Of a stretch of 64,000 bases of DNA, positions 8,935 to 17,449 are shown one piece after another. Below the pieces are notes generated by a model. It was given only the letters and a program-made list of their open reading frames with translations. It was not told the DNA's origin and did not search any database. The translations under genes and the position numbers were made by a program. The number at the start of each line of letters is the position of its first letter. The stretch's first letter is position 1. This DNA comes from Spirosoma pollinicola. Lineage in GTDB: Bacteria > Bacteroidota > Bacteroidia > Cytophagales > Spirosomataceae. The stretch lies in assembly GCF_002831565.1 (NCBI RefSeq), contig NZ_CP025096.1, positions 558,001 through 622,000 of the forward strand. The letters are read 5' to 3'.

Positions 8935-9876
8935 CTAGCGCACATTCAGAACAGCTCCCCGCTTTACCGTTCCAGCCAATTCGCTGGGCAAATTCGCCAA
9001 AATATCCTGCTTGAAAGCGTTGATGAGGTGTCGTTTCAAAAAGCTTCTGTGCATGACCAGACTTACCTCACGAACAGGGGCAGGTGCATCGAATGGACGC
9101 AGTCGCGACTGGCGAACGGCATCCATATCGAGCGTAGCCAGATAAGGCAGAAGTGTAAACCCGTCCTGTTTATCAATCAGTTTAATGAGCGTTTCAAGCG
9201 ATCCCGTTTCGTAACGTAGTGTCGTTTTACCGTTGGCATGACGGTCGGCACCGCACAGATTCATAACCTGCGTACGAAAACAGTGTCCTTCGGTCAACAG
9301 CCACAATCCATCCGACAGCAGGTCCGTTGGCGAAACGGTTGATTTACTTAACATTGGGTTTGACTCAGCGGCATAAGCAACGAACGGCTCCTGAAACAGC
9401 GGAATTTCTGTAATGCCATCCTCGTCAAGGGGAGTGACGACCAACCCCACGTCAATAAGCCCGTTCCGCAGTTTTTCAATCACTTGCTCGGTTACCAGTT
9501 CCTGAATATGCACCGATACGGCGGGATACTTTCCAATAAATTCACCGATAAAATAGGGCAACAAATACGGAGCCAGCGTTGGAATAATACCAACACGAAA
9601 ATCGCCTTTGAAGTCTTCCTTCGACTCACTCACAATTTCAGGTATCCGCCGGGCTGCCCGGAGCACATCTCTTGCCTGGACCAAAATCGACTGCCCCGTT
9701 TCGGTAGGTACAACAGGTTGCTTCGACCGATCAAACACCTTTATGCCCAGTTCATCTTCCAGCTTTTGAATCTGCATACTCAGCGTAGGCTGCGTTACGT
9801 GGCAAGCTTCGGCTGCCGTTGCAAAATGCCGATAGGTATCAACGGCAACAATATAATCGAGTTGGGAAAGAGTCAT
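8935..9876 (-). CDS. oxyR: Hydrogen-peroxide-sensing LysR-type regulator OxyR
   Basis: 313 aa. LysR HTH at residues 1-60 (FATAAEACHVTQPTLSMQIQ). The C-terminal effector domain carries Cys199 and Cys208 in EGHCFRTQVMNLC, the same positions and 8-residue gap as the E. coli OxyR disulfide pair. This separates it from generic LysR proteins. On oxidation it is expected to activate peroxide defence genes; ahpC and an AhpD-like gene lie 3-4 kb away. It is divergent from hemH across a region with a 40-bp inverted repeat. Confidence 0.93.
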   Translation of the reverse strand: MTLSQLDYIVAVDTYRHFATAAEACHVTQPTLSMQIQKLEDELGIKVFDRSKQPVVPTETGQSILVQARDVLRAARRIPEIVSESKEDFKGDFRVGIIPTLAPYLLPYFIGEFIGKYPAVSVHIQELVTEQVIEKLRNGLIDVGLVVTPLDEDGITEIPLFQEPFVAYAAESNPMLSKSTVSPTDLLSDGLWLLTEGHCFRTQVMNLCGADRHANGKTTLRYETGSLETLIKLIDKQDGFTLLPYLATLDMDAVRQSRLRPFDAPAPVREVSLVMHRSFLKRHLINAFKQDILANLPSELAGTVKRGAVLNVR

Positions 9877-9888
9877 TACGTTTAAAAG

Positions 9889-10064
9889 TATAGAAGTTGT
9901 TTAAACTTTTAAAATCAGGCTCGAATTGGGCGTTTTTTGTCATGCTGACGAAGGAAGCATCTTTGGATAAGCTAAAATGGATTTATCCGAAGATGCTTCC
10001 TTCGTCAGCATGACAAAAAACGTTATGATTTATATATAAAAATAAAAGTTTAAACAGCTTCATA
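9889..10064. repeat. Nested long inverted repeats between oxyR and hemH
   Basis: The inner arms 9931-9970 and 9983-10022 are 40 nt with one mismatch and a 12-nt loop; each carries the string TGCTGACGAAGGAAGCATCT. Outer arms 9889-9911 and 10043-10064 match around GTTTAAAC. Together the structure fills most of the 342-bp oxyR-hemH divergent region. No T-tract follows. A repeat with this sequence style occurs between genes in related genomes (from memory, not checked). Confidence 0.8.
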
Positions 10065-10119
10065 GATAAAATCAATACAAATCTAAATCACATTGAACGA
10101 AACAAATCTTTCTCTGTCG

Positions 10120-10127
10120 TATTTTTG
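10120..10127 (+). promoter_or_regulatory. Candidate -7 element of the hemH promoter
   Basis: TATTTTTG fits TAnnTTTG and lies about 90 bp before the hemH ATG. No -33 TTG at good spacing was found, so the match is partial. Confidence 0.4.
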
Positions 10128-10218
10128 TGGGGTCAAGAATCCGACTCAACCGACCTGAATGCAGATTTGTATAAAAACAGGCTGCAACTTACTCGTTATC
10201 TTCACTGTTTCTCTGAAC

Positions 10219-11280
10219 ATGGACGTCTCTGTTTTGCAACCACCCGTTAGTGCCAAAAAATCGTACGGCAAAACGGGCGTTTTAATCGTTAATCTGGGCA
10301 CTCCCGACAGCCCTTCTGTTCCGGATGTACGCAAATACCTGCGCGAGTTTTTGATGGATGGTCGGGTAATCGACATTCCGGCTATTCCGCGCTCATTACT
10401 TGTAAACGGTGTTATTGCGCCCTTTCGGGCCCCTAAATCGGCCAAAATTTATAAGCAGCTCTGGACCGACACCGGCTCACCCTTAAAATACTACGGTCAT
10501 GTTGTTGAACGTGAGCTGCAGCAATCACTGGGCGATGACTATGTCGTCAGGCTGGCAATGCGCTACCAAAGCCCCAGCATTGACGCTGGACTAGACGGAT
10601 TTCAGAAACTTGGATTAACCGATATCATCGTCATTCCGTTTTTCCCGCAATATGCCTCGGCGTCAACGGGTTCGGTTTACGAGAAAGTGATGGACATTGT
10701 GAAAACCTGGCAGGTAATGCCAGCCATCCGGTTTATAAACCGCTTTCTGGAACACCCGAAATTCATTGAAGGCTTTGCCCAGATTGGCCGAAAACACATG
10801 GCCGCTTATGACTACGACCATTTTGTATTCAGCTACCACGGCTTGCCCGAACGGCAAATCCGGAAAGGCGACGTCACGAAAAGCGTTTGTCAATTTGGCG
10901 AGTGCTGTGGGTCGCTTCAGGCGTTGAATCAGCATTGTTACCGGGCGCAGTGCTTCGAAACCACACGCTTACTGGTGAAGGCACTCAGCATTCCCGAAGG
11001 CAAATTCACAACCTGCTTTCAATCGCGTTTGGGCAGCGATCCCTGGATTAAGCCCTATACCGACGATATCATTAAAGAATTACCCGGCAAAGGCATTACC
11101 AGTGTGCTCGCTTTTTCGCCCGCTTTTGTAGCCGATTGCCTCGAAACAACCATCGAAGTGGGTGTTGAATACAAAGAATTATTTGAACAGGCTGGCGGTA
11201 AACACTGGCAACTGGTTGAAAGTCTGAACGACAGCCCACTCTGGATTGAAACGCTGGTTGATCTGGTCAATCATGGTTGA
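10219..11280 (+). CDS. hemH: Ferrochelatase
   Basis: 353 aa from the ATG at 10219 (MDVSVLQPPVSAKKSYGKTG); an in-frame ATG 60 nt earlier would add a poorly coding extension. It inserts Fe2+ into protoporphyrin IX, the last step of protohaem synthesis. Family signatures: VLIVNLGTP at 21-29; catalytic His207 in SYHGLPE; the conserved acid in SPAFVADCLETTIE. An internal cysteine-rich stretch (CQFGECCGS...CYRAQC) could ligate a 2Fe-2S cluster as in some bacterial ferrochelatases, but this is unproven. Proximity to oxyR suits a link between haem and peroxide control. Confidence 0.93.
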   Translation: MDVSVLQPPVSAKKSYGKTGVLIVNLGTPDSPSVPDVRKYLREFLMDGRVIDIPAIPRSLLVNGVIAPFRAPKSAKIYKQLWTDTGSPLKYYGHVVERELQQSLGDDYVVRLAMRYQSPSIDAGLDGFQKLGLTDIIVIPFFPQYASASTGSVYEKVMDIVKTWQVMPAIRFINRFLEHPKFIEGFAQIGRKHMAAYDYDHFVFSYHGLPERQIRKGDVTKSVCQFGECCGSLQALNQHCYRAQCFETTRLLVKALSIPEGKFTTCFQSRLGSDPWIKPYTDDIIKELPGKGITSVLAFSPAFVADCLETTIEVGVEYKELFEQAGGKHWQLVESLNDSPLWIETLVDLVNHG

Positions 11281-11324
11281 TTAGTGAGTGAACAAACCAT
11301 TTCACCAATCGACTAGAAAAAACT

Positions 11325-11360
11325 AAAAGCCCGCTTCTCGCTTGGAGAATGCGGGCTTTT
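11325..11360. terminator. Rho-independent terminator after hemH
   Basis: AAAAGCCCGC and GCGGGCTTTT form a 10-bp stem extended by TTCTC/GAGAA. The terminal T run suits the + strand and the leading A run the - strand, so it may act both ways. Confidence 0.85.
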
Positions 11361-11491
11361 CATTACGGCAGATACAGCACGAAAAGTCTTTTTAATGCAC
11401 TTATATAGATTTGGGGTACAACGCCATAGCAACACGGTAAGGCTTATGTATATATACCCTGCTGTAACTGTGTTATCTCTTCCTTAACAAT

Positions 11492-11514
11492 AGACTAAAG
11501 AGATTGTTTAGTCT
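11492..11514. terminator. Small hairpin at the end of the cytochrome c gene
   Basis: AGACTAAA (11492-11499) and TTTAGTCT (11507-11514) are a perfect 8-bp inverted repeat with a 7-nt loop, 3 bp beyond the cytochrome stop codon on the minus strand. It is AT-rich, so a weak terminator or 3' stabiliser at best. Confidence 0.5.
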
Positions 11515-11517
11515 CCG

Positions 11518-12510
11518 TCATCGATTGGCTACCAATTTTGTTGCTGGCGTAAACCGCTCTACTTTATGTTCAACAGGTTTGAGCGTTCGGAGATAGTCGT
11601 ACACGGCACCTAAGTCGCTCTCAGTCATGCCACTTAGCACGGTCCAGGGCATAACTGTATTGAATTCACCGGCTTGAACAGCGGGTTGCTCCTTGTGCTC
11701 ATACGCTTTAAATCGACGAACGAATGTCTCTTTTGTCCAACTGCCAATACCCGATTTATCGGCTGTAATATTCATTGACCGCACCGTGCCCGTGGGTACC
11801 GGGAACTCACGTCCACCGGCAAAGTCCATGCCTGGTAACGCTTTTCCCTGCCCGTCGACGGGTGTATGACAATCCGCACAGGCAGCAAACGTGGTGATGT
11901 ATTTGCCATACGCTACGGGGTCGGTTGTATCAGGAAGTTTGCCCCCTTCAGGTTTAACCGGCATTGTATTAATGATAAAGTTCATTGGAAAGTCCGACTC
12001 GGCCGCTGGTATCACATTGTCAATCGGCTTCAGTGTTCGCAAATACGCAATGATATCCTTGATATCAGCCGGGTCCATTTTCGCGTAACTTAAATAGGGC
12101 ATTACCGGAAACAAGGCATGTCCATCGCGGCTAACACCGGCTGTAATTGCCCTGTAGATTTCGCCATCGGTCCAGTCACTGAGATAGGCTGGTGTCAGGT
12201 TTTGAGCATAGTAATTGCCGGGAAACCCCATTTCACGCAGGAAGCCCTCCCCGCCTTTTCCTTCGGTGCCAGCGACATTAGGCCCGGTTAGCTTCGAGAA
12301 ATCCCGGGAAGAGTGACAATGCATACAGGAAGCCACATGATTTGCCAGGTAGCTCCCGTGCTCAATTTGAGCCGCTGTTGGTTTAATGGCCATTTCAGGC
12401 GCAGCCTCAACGCCAGGTAAAGCCAGTTTGAGATAGACCGCACACAGAATTACCAGCAAGATGAATGCGCCGAGGACGCTCAGAACAATTTTTCCAATTC
12501 GTTTTTTCAT
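11518..12510 (-). CDS. Membrane-anchored diheme cytochrome c
   Basis: 330 aa. One transmembrane anchor at about residues 7-28 is followed by two cytochrome c domains facing the periplasm. Haem-binding CXXCH sites are CMHCH (62-66) and CADCH (211-215); the likely axial methionines lie in FPVMPYL (Met137) and in TVMPWTVL. Each domain ends with the same YLRTLKP helix, suggesting internal duplication. It is an electron-transfer protein; the partner is unknown. It is monocistronic on this evidence. Confidence 0.9.
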   Translation of the reverse strand: MKKRIGKIVLSVLGAFILLVILCAVYLKLALPGVEAAPEMAIKPTAAQIEHGSYLANHVASCMHCHSSRDFSKLTGPNVAGTEGKGGEGFLREMGFPGNYYAQNLTPAYLSDWTDGEIYRAITAGVSRDGHALFPVMPYLSYAKMDPADIKDIIAYLRTLKPIDNVIPAAESDFPMNFIINTMPVKPEGGKLPDTTDPVAYGKYITTFAACADCHTPVDGQGKALPGMDFAGGREFPVPTGTVRSMNITADKSGIGSWTKETFVRRFKAYEHKEQPAVQAGEFNTVMPWTVLSGMTESDLGAVYDYLRTLKPVEHKVERFTPATKLVANR

Positions 12511-12606
12511 TGCAGAGAGGATGGTTTACAGGCAATTATAAAATAAATTTTAAAAAGCTGGTAGTCAATGTTTGTAAGCGGTGGGTGATTTCAATAAAAT
12601 GTATAC

Positions 12607-12651
12607 AAAAAGCCCGTTAGACCTTCACAATGAAGGTTTAACGGGCTTTTT
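12607..12651. terminator. Strong bidirectional terminator downstream of the AhpD-like gene
   Basis: AAAAAGCCCGTTA (12607-12619) pairs perfectly with 12639-12651, and an inner ACCTTCA/TGAAGGT stem extends it. It lies 47 bp after the minus-strand stop at 12698. Confidence 0.9.
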
Positions 12652-12697
12652 GCAAGTTAGAACTCAAGCAGCCGAAGCTAACCTGACTCCCGGTATT

Positions 12698-13285
12698 TTA
12701 CAGCAACGTAATAAAGCCTTTGATTACCGACACAAGTCGAATAGCATCGAAAATGCGGGCTTCGGTGGCACCGTGTTTCAGGACGCTCTCTTCGTGTGAC
12801 CGAACGCACAATTCGCAACCATTAACCGCCGATACGGCCAGACTCATAAGTTCAAAAAACTCTTTACCCAGCACCGGATTCATCATGATACTCATGCGAA
12901 TACCCGGCTGTGTCTGCTGGTAATAATCTTTGCTGATGAAGTGACGGAACCGATAAAATACATTGTTTGTGCTCAGCAAAGACGTACAGGCAATGGTTTC
13001 AGCGATTTCGGCGTCGCTGGTACCTTCCTGCTTGGCGGCACTCGTCAATGAATCAATCAGAGGTTGATATTTTTCATTAACAGCAACAGACAAAGCCAGT
13101 AACAAGGCTTCTTTTTTCGTTAGCGTCTGGGTGCTGTTCAGCACATTGCCAACGTTGATTTTCAGATCACGCAGGTAGCGATGATCGGCTTGCGCCAACG
13201 CATCAAGCGCGGGATGTTCGCCAGCGGTATCCAGCCCTACCAAATTCAGCAGCGATACAACAGTTTCGTTTTGGGTAGTTGTCAT
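12698..13285 (-). CDS. Carboxymuconolactone decarboxylase-family protein, AhpD-like
   Basis: 195 aa. The AhpD redox motif is present as NGCELCVRSHE: Cys157, Cys160, His164. AhpD-type proteins reduce AhpC through this Cys-x-x-Cys pair. It lies just downstream of ahpC on the same strand, separated by a 92-bp gap containing an inverted repeat, so it probably serves as the reductase partner and shares its transcript. A thiol-recycling partner such as AhpF is not in the window, which supports this role (inference). Confidence 0.88.
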   Translation of the reverse strand: MTTTQNETVVSLLNLVGLDTAGEHPALDALAQADHRYLRDLKINVGNVLNSTQTLTKKEALLLALSVAVNEKYQPLIDSLTSAAKQEGTSDAEIAETIACTSLLSTNNVFYRFRHFISKDYYQQTQPGIRMSIMMNPVLGKEFFELMSLAVSAVNGCELCVRSHEESVLKHGATEARIFDAIRLVSVIKGFITLL

Positions 13286-13305
13286 TCTTTAAAGAGTGAA
13301 AGAAT

Positions 13306-13368
13306 GAAAGAGTGGAAGAGTGAAAAGTCAGTGGGAGACCACTCACTCTTTCACTCTTCCACTCTTTC
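13306..13368. repeat. Purine-rich inverted repeat between ahpC and the AhpD-like gene
   Basis: Arms 13306-13325 (GAAAGAGTGGAAGAGTGAAA) and 13349-13368 are perfect 20-nt complements. The left arm is itself made of GAGTGAAA-like units. It belongs to the same style of gene-border hairpin seen near 1.6, 5.4, 16.5 and 49.1 kb. Confidence 0.8.
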
Positions 13369-13377
13369 GCTCATTGA

Positions 13378-13932
13378 TTAAGCCGATAGTGTTTCTTCGC
13401 CTTTAACCCAGTTGCAAGGGCAAAGCTCATCGGTTTGCAGGGCGTCTAATACGCGGATTACTTCGTTCACGTTCCGGCCAACCGATAGGTCGTTGACAGC
13501 TACCCAACGAACAATACCTTGTGGGTCAACGATGTAGGTTACACGGTAAGCAACTCGTTCATTTGCCTCCAGAATGCCTAATTCTTCGGCCAGTGATTTC
13601 GATGTATCGGCCAGCATTGGGAATTTCAATCCACGCAGATCGTCGTGGTTTTTGCGCCATGCCAGGTGAACGAACTCACTGTCGGTCGAAGCACCGATAA
13701 CCATCGTATCACGATCCTGAAAATCTTCGAATTTGCTGTTGAATTCAGCGATTTCAGTCGGGCAAACAAACGTAAAGTCTTTAGGCCACCAGAACATAAC
13801 CAACCATTTGCCGGAATTTTTGTAATCATCCGACGAAACTTCGTAAAACTCATTGCCTTTATCGAGCGAAACAACAGCCAGTTTTTTGAACTCAGGAAAA
13901 TCTGAACCAACGGAAATAATATGGTTTTTCAT
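13378..13932 (-). CDS. ahpC: Peroxiredoxin AhpC (2-Cys)
   Basis: 184 aa from the ATG at 13932 (MKNHIISVGSDFPEF); a longer frame upstream reads through the promoter. Peroxidatic Cys57 is in FTFVCPTE. The C-terminal DELCPCNW places candidate resolving cysteines at 171 and 173, closely spaced as in AhpC1/AhpE-like bacterial proteins paired with AhpD. It reduces H2O2 and organic peroxides. Likely under OxyR: an ATAGA-N5-TCTAT element lies about 100 bp upstream. Confidence 0.93.
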   Translation of the reverse strand: MKNHIISVGSDFPEFKKLAVVSLDKGNEFYEVSSDDYKNSGKWLVMFWWPKDFTFVCPTEIAEFNSKFEDFQDRDTMVIGASTDSEFVHLAWRKNHDDLRGLKFPMLADTSKSLAEELGILEANERVAYRVTYIVDPQGIVRWVAVNDLSVGRNVNEVIRVLDALQTDELCPCNWVKGEETLSA

Positions 13933-14007
13933 GGAATTTATTGAGGTTGTAATTAGCGTACATCTTGATTGAGTGCAAAGTACGCTAGCAATTCTCAGAT
14001 GATTTAT

Positions 14008-14041
14008 GATTTTTATCAATCAAGCAATAGACAAAATCTAT
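14008..14041. promoter_or_regulatory. Candidate OxyR site upstream of ahpC
   Basis: ATAGACAAAATCTAT (14027-14041) is an inverted repeat with 5-bp arms that fits the OxyR element ATAG...CTAT at all but one position. A weaker GAT-TTTT-ATC (14008-14017) is centred about 21 bp away. Relative to a near-consensus -7 (TACTTTG on the minus strand, 13976-13982), the centres would fall near -40 and -62. Short motifs, so tentative. Confidence 0.35.
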
Positions 14042-14175
14042 CATTTATCAGCAATTATTATGACATTCAACTACTTGCGCAAAAGGAATATAGCAGGGCG
14101 ATGGAAATATTCTTAAAAGAATAATCTAATTAATTAAATACGTCCTAATTATAATTTTACCGATACAAACAAAAA

Positions 14176-14205
14176 AGCCCGATAAACAGCTATGTCTATC
14201 GGGCT
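14176..14205 (-). terminator. Terminator of the 14.2-15.3 kb gene
   Basis: AGCCCGATA (14176-14184) and TATCGGGCT (14197-14205) are a perfect 9-bp stem. The A run at 14170-14176 gives a U-tract on the minus-strand transcript. It lies 21 bp beyond the stop codon. Confidence 0.85.
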
Positions 14206-14225
14206 CATCTAAAACCAATTTCCGG

Positions 14226-15308
14226 TTAAGCAGCCATACGCATATAAGGTTCTTCTCCCGACTGGGGTTCTGCCAGCATAGGTGCTATAATCGTGTTCAT
14301 CCGCTCACGCACAAAGCTCTCCTGCAAATAGGAAGGCAATTTCGCTACCAATTGCCGATAAGCCTGAATGCCAAGTGCTTTGGCAATGTATGCTTCATGC
14401 ACTGAGTTGACGTGAGCAACGATGTTTACCAAACTCTGGTGGAATAGTTTGACATCTATTTCAGAATCAACAAAGCGCTCGATCTCACGGTTTGTCGATG
14501 AGATTCTCAGTCGACTCAGCATATCGAAGTAGGTGGTATAGCCAATTTGCTTCGCCAGCTGCTTGTACTGCTCTACGCTGAATTTTTGCAGAATCTCGCC
14601 CGTTTTGGGACTACGTAGCGCCGTTTTCGGATTTGTCTGGATAGCGTTGCGTAACGCCCGGACACGCTGATCGCGGGTAGTTTTCAAAAACTGGGACAAT
14701 TCAGCCTGCGCCGAAGCCGCCCGCGAAGGCAGCAACAGATCAGTTTTTGAGGCAACACTAAATCGCTTCGACATGGGCAATCGCTGGATGCGATAGCTGT
14801 TTATAGGACCAAGTGCATAATAGCCAATGGAGGCTGGGTAATAGCCCCGAACAACCGAATTGCCGATCCGCTTCCGAATCAGTTCTTCGTTACTTACATT
14901 AATGCCCTGCACAGCTAAAAACGCCCGTGCGCTAAACAATGCACTGTAATAAGCCTGCGGGAATGTCCAGTGCAGTGAACTTTGCAGATACTGTTCGTCA
15001 TTGACGACGGGAGTGATCCGCAACGCATATTCAGCACTCCAGCTGTTTAATAATAATTTCTCCAATGCCTTACGGCTCTCGTCGGTTGCACGTCCGTAAA
15101 ACTGTTGAAAGACGGGAAACTTTGCGAGGTCAAAAAGGTCGTTCTGGTGATGGATGTGATAGTCCATCGCAAAAAAATGGTTCAGAAATACCTGCGCCGG
15201 AATGGATTTCCGCCAGTTGTCGTCGAGCGGTAAATTACCCGTCGAAGCCGGTGCAAGGGGTGCCTGTGCGTCCTGGGAATGCATCGTCACGTTGGTTATC
15301 TGTGTCAT
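14226..15308 (-). CDS. Hypothetical protein
   Basis: 360 aa, not recognised. No signal peptide or membrane segments; rich in helix-forming residues. The stretch QAYYSALFSARAFLAVQG at about 118-135 resembles the central helix of HEPN-type proteins, but there is no clear R-x4-6-H catalytic motif and the likeness is weak. Other blocks (IPAQVFLNHFFAMDYHIHHQ; FDMLSRLRISSTNREIERF) are not diagnostic. It has its own terminator and no co-transcribed neighbour; the start at 15308 is the first ATG of a well-coding frame. Confidence 0.75.
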   Translation of the reverse strand: MTQITNVTMHSQDAQAPLAPASTGNLPLDDNWRKSIPAQVFLNHFFAMDYHIHHQNDLFDLAKFPVFQQFYGRATDESRKALEKLLLNSWSAEYALRITPVVNDEQYLQSSLHWTFPQAYYSALFSARAFLAVQGINVSNEELIRKRIGNSVVRGYYPASIGYYALGPINSYRIQRLPMSKRFSVASKTDLLLPSRAASAQAELSQFLKTTRDQRVRALRNAIQTNPKTALRSPKTGEILQKFSVEQYKQLAKQIGYTTYFDMLSRLRISSTNREIERFVDSEIDVKLFHQSLVNIVAHVNSVHEAYIAKALGIQAYRQLVAKLPSYLQESFVRERMNTIIAPMLAEPQSGEEPYMRMAA

Positions 15309-15399
15309 ATTTTATTAACGAAAAAGTGGCTTTCGTCGTTCATTTCTCATCAACTTTTTTAGCTATATAAATAATTGATAATCAGATAGTTATATTCGA

Positions 15400-15428
15400 T
15401 TTTTCAGCTCAAAAATTGAGCTGAAAAA
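15400..15428. repeat. Perfect 13-bp hairpin upstream of the OmpA gene
   Basis: TTTTTCAGCTCAA (15400-15412) and TTGAGCTGAAAAA (15416-15428) are exact complements with a 3-nt AAA loop. It lies between divergent genes and about 27 bp upstream of the OmpA -33 element, so it is not an end-of-gene terminator for either neighbour. It could be an operator or a structured leader for the minus-strand gene. Confidence 0.7.
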
Positions 15429-15454
15429 TGACCTCTTCGTATATAGACAAGACG

Positions 15455-15484
15455 TTTGATTTTGCTTATTTAGATGTACTTTTG
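15455..15484 (+). promoter_or_regulatory. Bacteroidota-type promoter of the OmpA gene
   Basis: TTTG (15455-15458), 18 bp, then TACTTTTG (15477-15484): a full match to the -33/-7 consensus. The predicted transcript starts near 15488, 24 nt before the ATG at 15512, which supports that start over the longer frame. Confidence 0.7.
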
Positions 15485-15511
15485 ACCGACTTTTCAACGT
15501 TGTTTTATCAC

Positions 15512-16444
15512 ATGAAGTGGATAAATTATGTATTGCTCGTTGGGTACCTGTTTTTAAGTAGCCTGACAACGTCAGTTTTATGGGCTCAGCCCCAGCACAA
15601 AGTAGCCCCGACTGAGGGGACGGCCTCAATGGAAGGAAGGGTAGTAGATGCACAAACCAAGCAACCCCTTGCCGGAGCGATTGTGATCGCTAAAAACCAG
15701 GAAGGCGCCGTTCGGACGCAACAGTCGACCGTTGCTGATGGCGCCTACCAACTTATCCTGGACCCCAAGCAAACCTATATCATTACGACTAAAGCCGACG
15801 GGTACATTACGCTTGATGAACAATGGGTTTTCACCTCCTCAAAAGCCGACCGAGTTATTCGCAAGCCAACGCTTCTCTTTCGGTTTAATGCACAACAGGC
15901 CAAGGCGGCAAGTTCACCGACTGCTAAAGCTCCACCTGTTCCAACTCCGCCGGTTTCTACACAGGCAGCCAGCCAGCCACCTGTAGCTAGCCAACCGATC
16001 GCTGGCAATGCGCCAACCGCCGATAATCAGCGGGTAGCTCCACCAAAAACGCTTGATGCAAAGGTTGTTTATACGCCACCGCTCATAGTGGCAGCGGTTG
16101 GTAAAACGACGCAGTTACGCGCCCTTCAATTTGTACAAAGCAAGACCGAACTGCTGCCCGATGCCCAACCGGCGCTGGAACAGCTTCTGCAATTCATGCA
16201 GGGCCAACCCACCGTTGAAATCGAGCTATCCGGCCACACCGATAATCAGGGCGATTTTGACGAAAATCTGAAACTGTCAAAGCAGCGGGTGGATGTTGTG
16301 AAAGACTATTTAGTAAAAAGTGGAATAGCTGCCAATCGAATTACCACACGCGGCTACGGCCCTACGCGTCCCATTGCCAGCAATAACTCGGAAACAACGC
16401 GGCAACAGAATCGCCGGGTAGAGATGATTGTCGTGAAGCAGTAG
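15512..16444 (+). CDS. OmpA-family protein with carboxypeptidase-regulatory-like domain
   Basis: 310 aa. Signal peptide (MKWINYVLLVGYLFLSSLTT...WAQ); a beta-sandwich CarboxypepD_reg-like domain at about 40-120 (MEGRVVDAQTKQPLAGAIVI); a Pro/Ala/Thr-rich linker (about 130-185); then a C-terminal OmpA-like peptidoglycan-binding domain (SGHTDNQGDFDENLKLSKQR ... RITTRGYGPTRP). It probably tethers the outer membrane to peptidoglycan. The start at 15512 fits the promoter position. Confidence 0.88.
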   Translation: MKWINYVLLVGYLFLSSLTTSVLWAQPQHKVAPTEGTASMEGRVVDAQTKQPLAGAIVIAKNQEGAVRTQQSTVADGAYQLILDPKQTYIITTKADGYITLDEQWVFTSSKADRVIRKPTLLFRFNAQQAKAASSPTAKAPPVPTPPVSTQAASQPPVASQPIAGNAPTADNQRVAPPKTLDAKVVYTPPLIVAAVGKTTQLRALQFVQSKTELLPDAQPALEQLLQFMQGQPTVEIELSGHTDNQGDFDENLKLSKQRVDVVKDYLVKSGIAANRITTRGYGPTRPIASNNSETTRQQNRRVEMIVVKQ

Positions 16445-16446
16445 GA

Positions 16447-16534
16447 TCGGTTTACGGTATTTGGTTTATAGTGGCTGGCGCATGAGACTACTACCATAGC
16501 GGTGGATCACCTTAAACCAAATACCATAAACCGA
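16447..16534. repeat. Inverted repeat between convergent OmpA and EamA genes
   Basis: Arms 16447-16468 and 16513-16534 are 22 nt with one mismatch. The loop begins with AGTGGCTGGCGC, the same string found in the nadK hairpin although the stem sequences are unrelated. Confidence 0.75.
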
Positions 16535-16536
16535 CT

Positions 16537-17394
16537 CTACTGCCTCCGCCCCAGCCAAAGCCCCCCGATCACCAGCCCAGTGCCAACAATGGTGTAGCTT
16601 GTGATGGGTTCACCCATAAGGAAGTAAGAATAGGCGAACCCAAAGATCGGGCAAAGAAACAGCCACAGAGAAGCCCGAATGGCATCTTGACGAACGAGGT
16701 AAAACCAAAGTTGCAAAGCCCCTACTGACACGGGTACAATAAGCCAGAATACGGACAACCAGAATCGTTCGTCGTAGTGCGCATTGCTAAAATCGGCAGT
16801 CAGGAGCGTGAAGGGCAGTATCAATATACCACCCAGTAATACCTGCCAGCCATTGATAACCAAATCAGGAAGCCGCCATTTGATACTGGCATAATAGACT
16901 GTGGCAGCCGAAACCGAAACCATTCCACCCAGCAGGATCAATAGGCCCTCAACTGTAGCGTAGCTATTTTGAAGCAGTGGGTAAGTGGCTACGCCAACCC
17001 CCACCAGACCCAGCAGTAGCCCACTAATCTGATATAAGGTCGGCATTTTGCGCAGCCAGAGGGCCGACAGCAGCGCGATAAACAGCGGATTCGTTGCTGT
17101 AGACAAGCTACCGATTCCGGCCGATACCTGCTTAAGCGCCAGCACAAACGCACCGAGATAAATAGTTGTATTGAGCAGCGCAAAAATGGTAAGCTGCCGC
17201 CATTCTATGCCCTTCGGCCAGGCGTTTTGTACACGCTGAATGCCGTAGGCAAACATGAGCATGCCGCCCCCGGCTATAAAAAACCGAACGGTAGCCAGGA
17301 TGAGCGGATGCACCGACTGCACACCAAATTTAGTAGCCACAGAGGCCGATGCCCATAGGGCGGCAAAGAGAAGACCGGGGAGGAGTTGACGCAC
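16537..17394 (-). CDS. EamA-family (DMT superfamily) permease
   Basis: 285 aa with about ten hydrophobic helices in two EamA repeats (about 5-135 and 145-283); it opens with LLPGLLFAALWASASVATKF, a typical repeat start. An inner-membrane small-metabolite exporter or carrier; the substrate cannot be inferred. It converges on the OmpA gene across an inverted repeat. Confidence 0.88.
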   Translation of the reverse strand: MRQLLPGLLFAALWASASVATKFGVQSVHPLILATVRFFIAGGGMLMFAYGIQRVQNAWPKGIEWRQLTIFALLNTTIYLGAFVLALKQVSAGIGSLSTATNPLFIALLSALWLRKMPTLYQISGLLLGLVGVGVATYPLLQNSYATVEGLLILLGGMVSVSAATVYYASIKWRLPDLVINGWQVLLGGILILPFTLLTADFSNAHYDERFWLSVFWLIVPVSVGALQLWFYLVRQDAIRASLWLFLCPIFGFAYSYFLMGEPITSYTIVGTGLVIGGLWLGRRQ

Positions 17395-17449
17395 AATTAT
17401 AATTTTCGAATTCGCACTTTTTTCACCGTGAGAACTGTAAAGGAATCAT

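Noticed and set aside
8935-9876. Generic LysR regulator call.
   Set aside because: The Cys199/Cys208 pair in EGHCFRTQVMNLC is specific for OxyR.
13281-13375. Possible CRISPR-like array in the GAGTGAAA-rich stretch (also near 20.1 and 49.1 kb).
   Set aside because: Units are short, unequal and without spacers; the structure is an inverted repeat. No cas genes are present.
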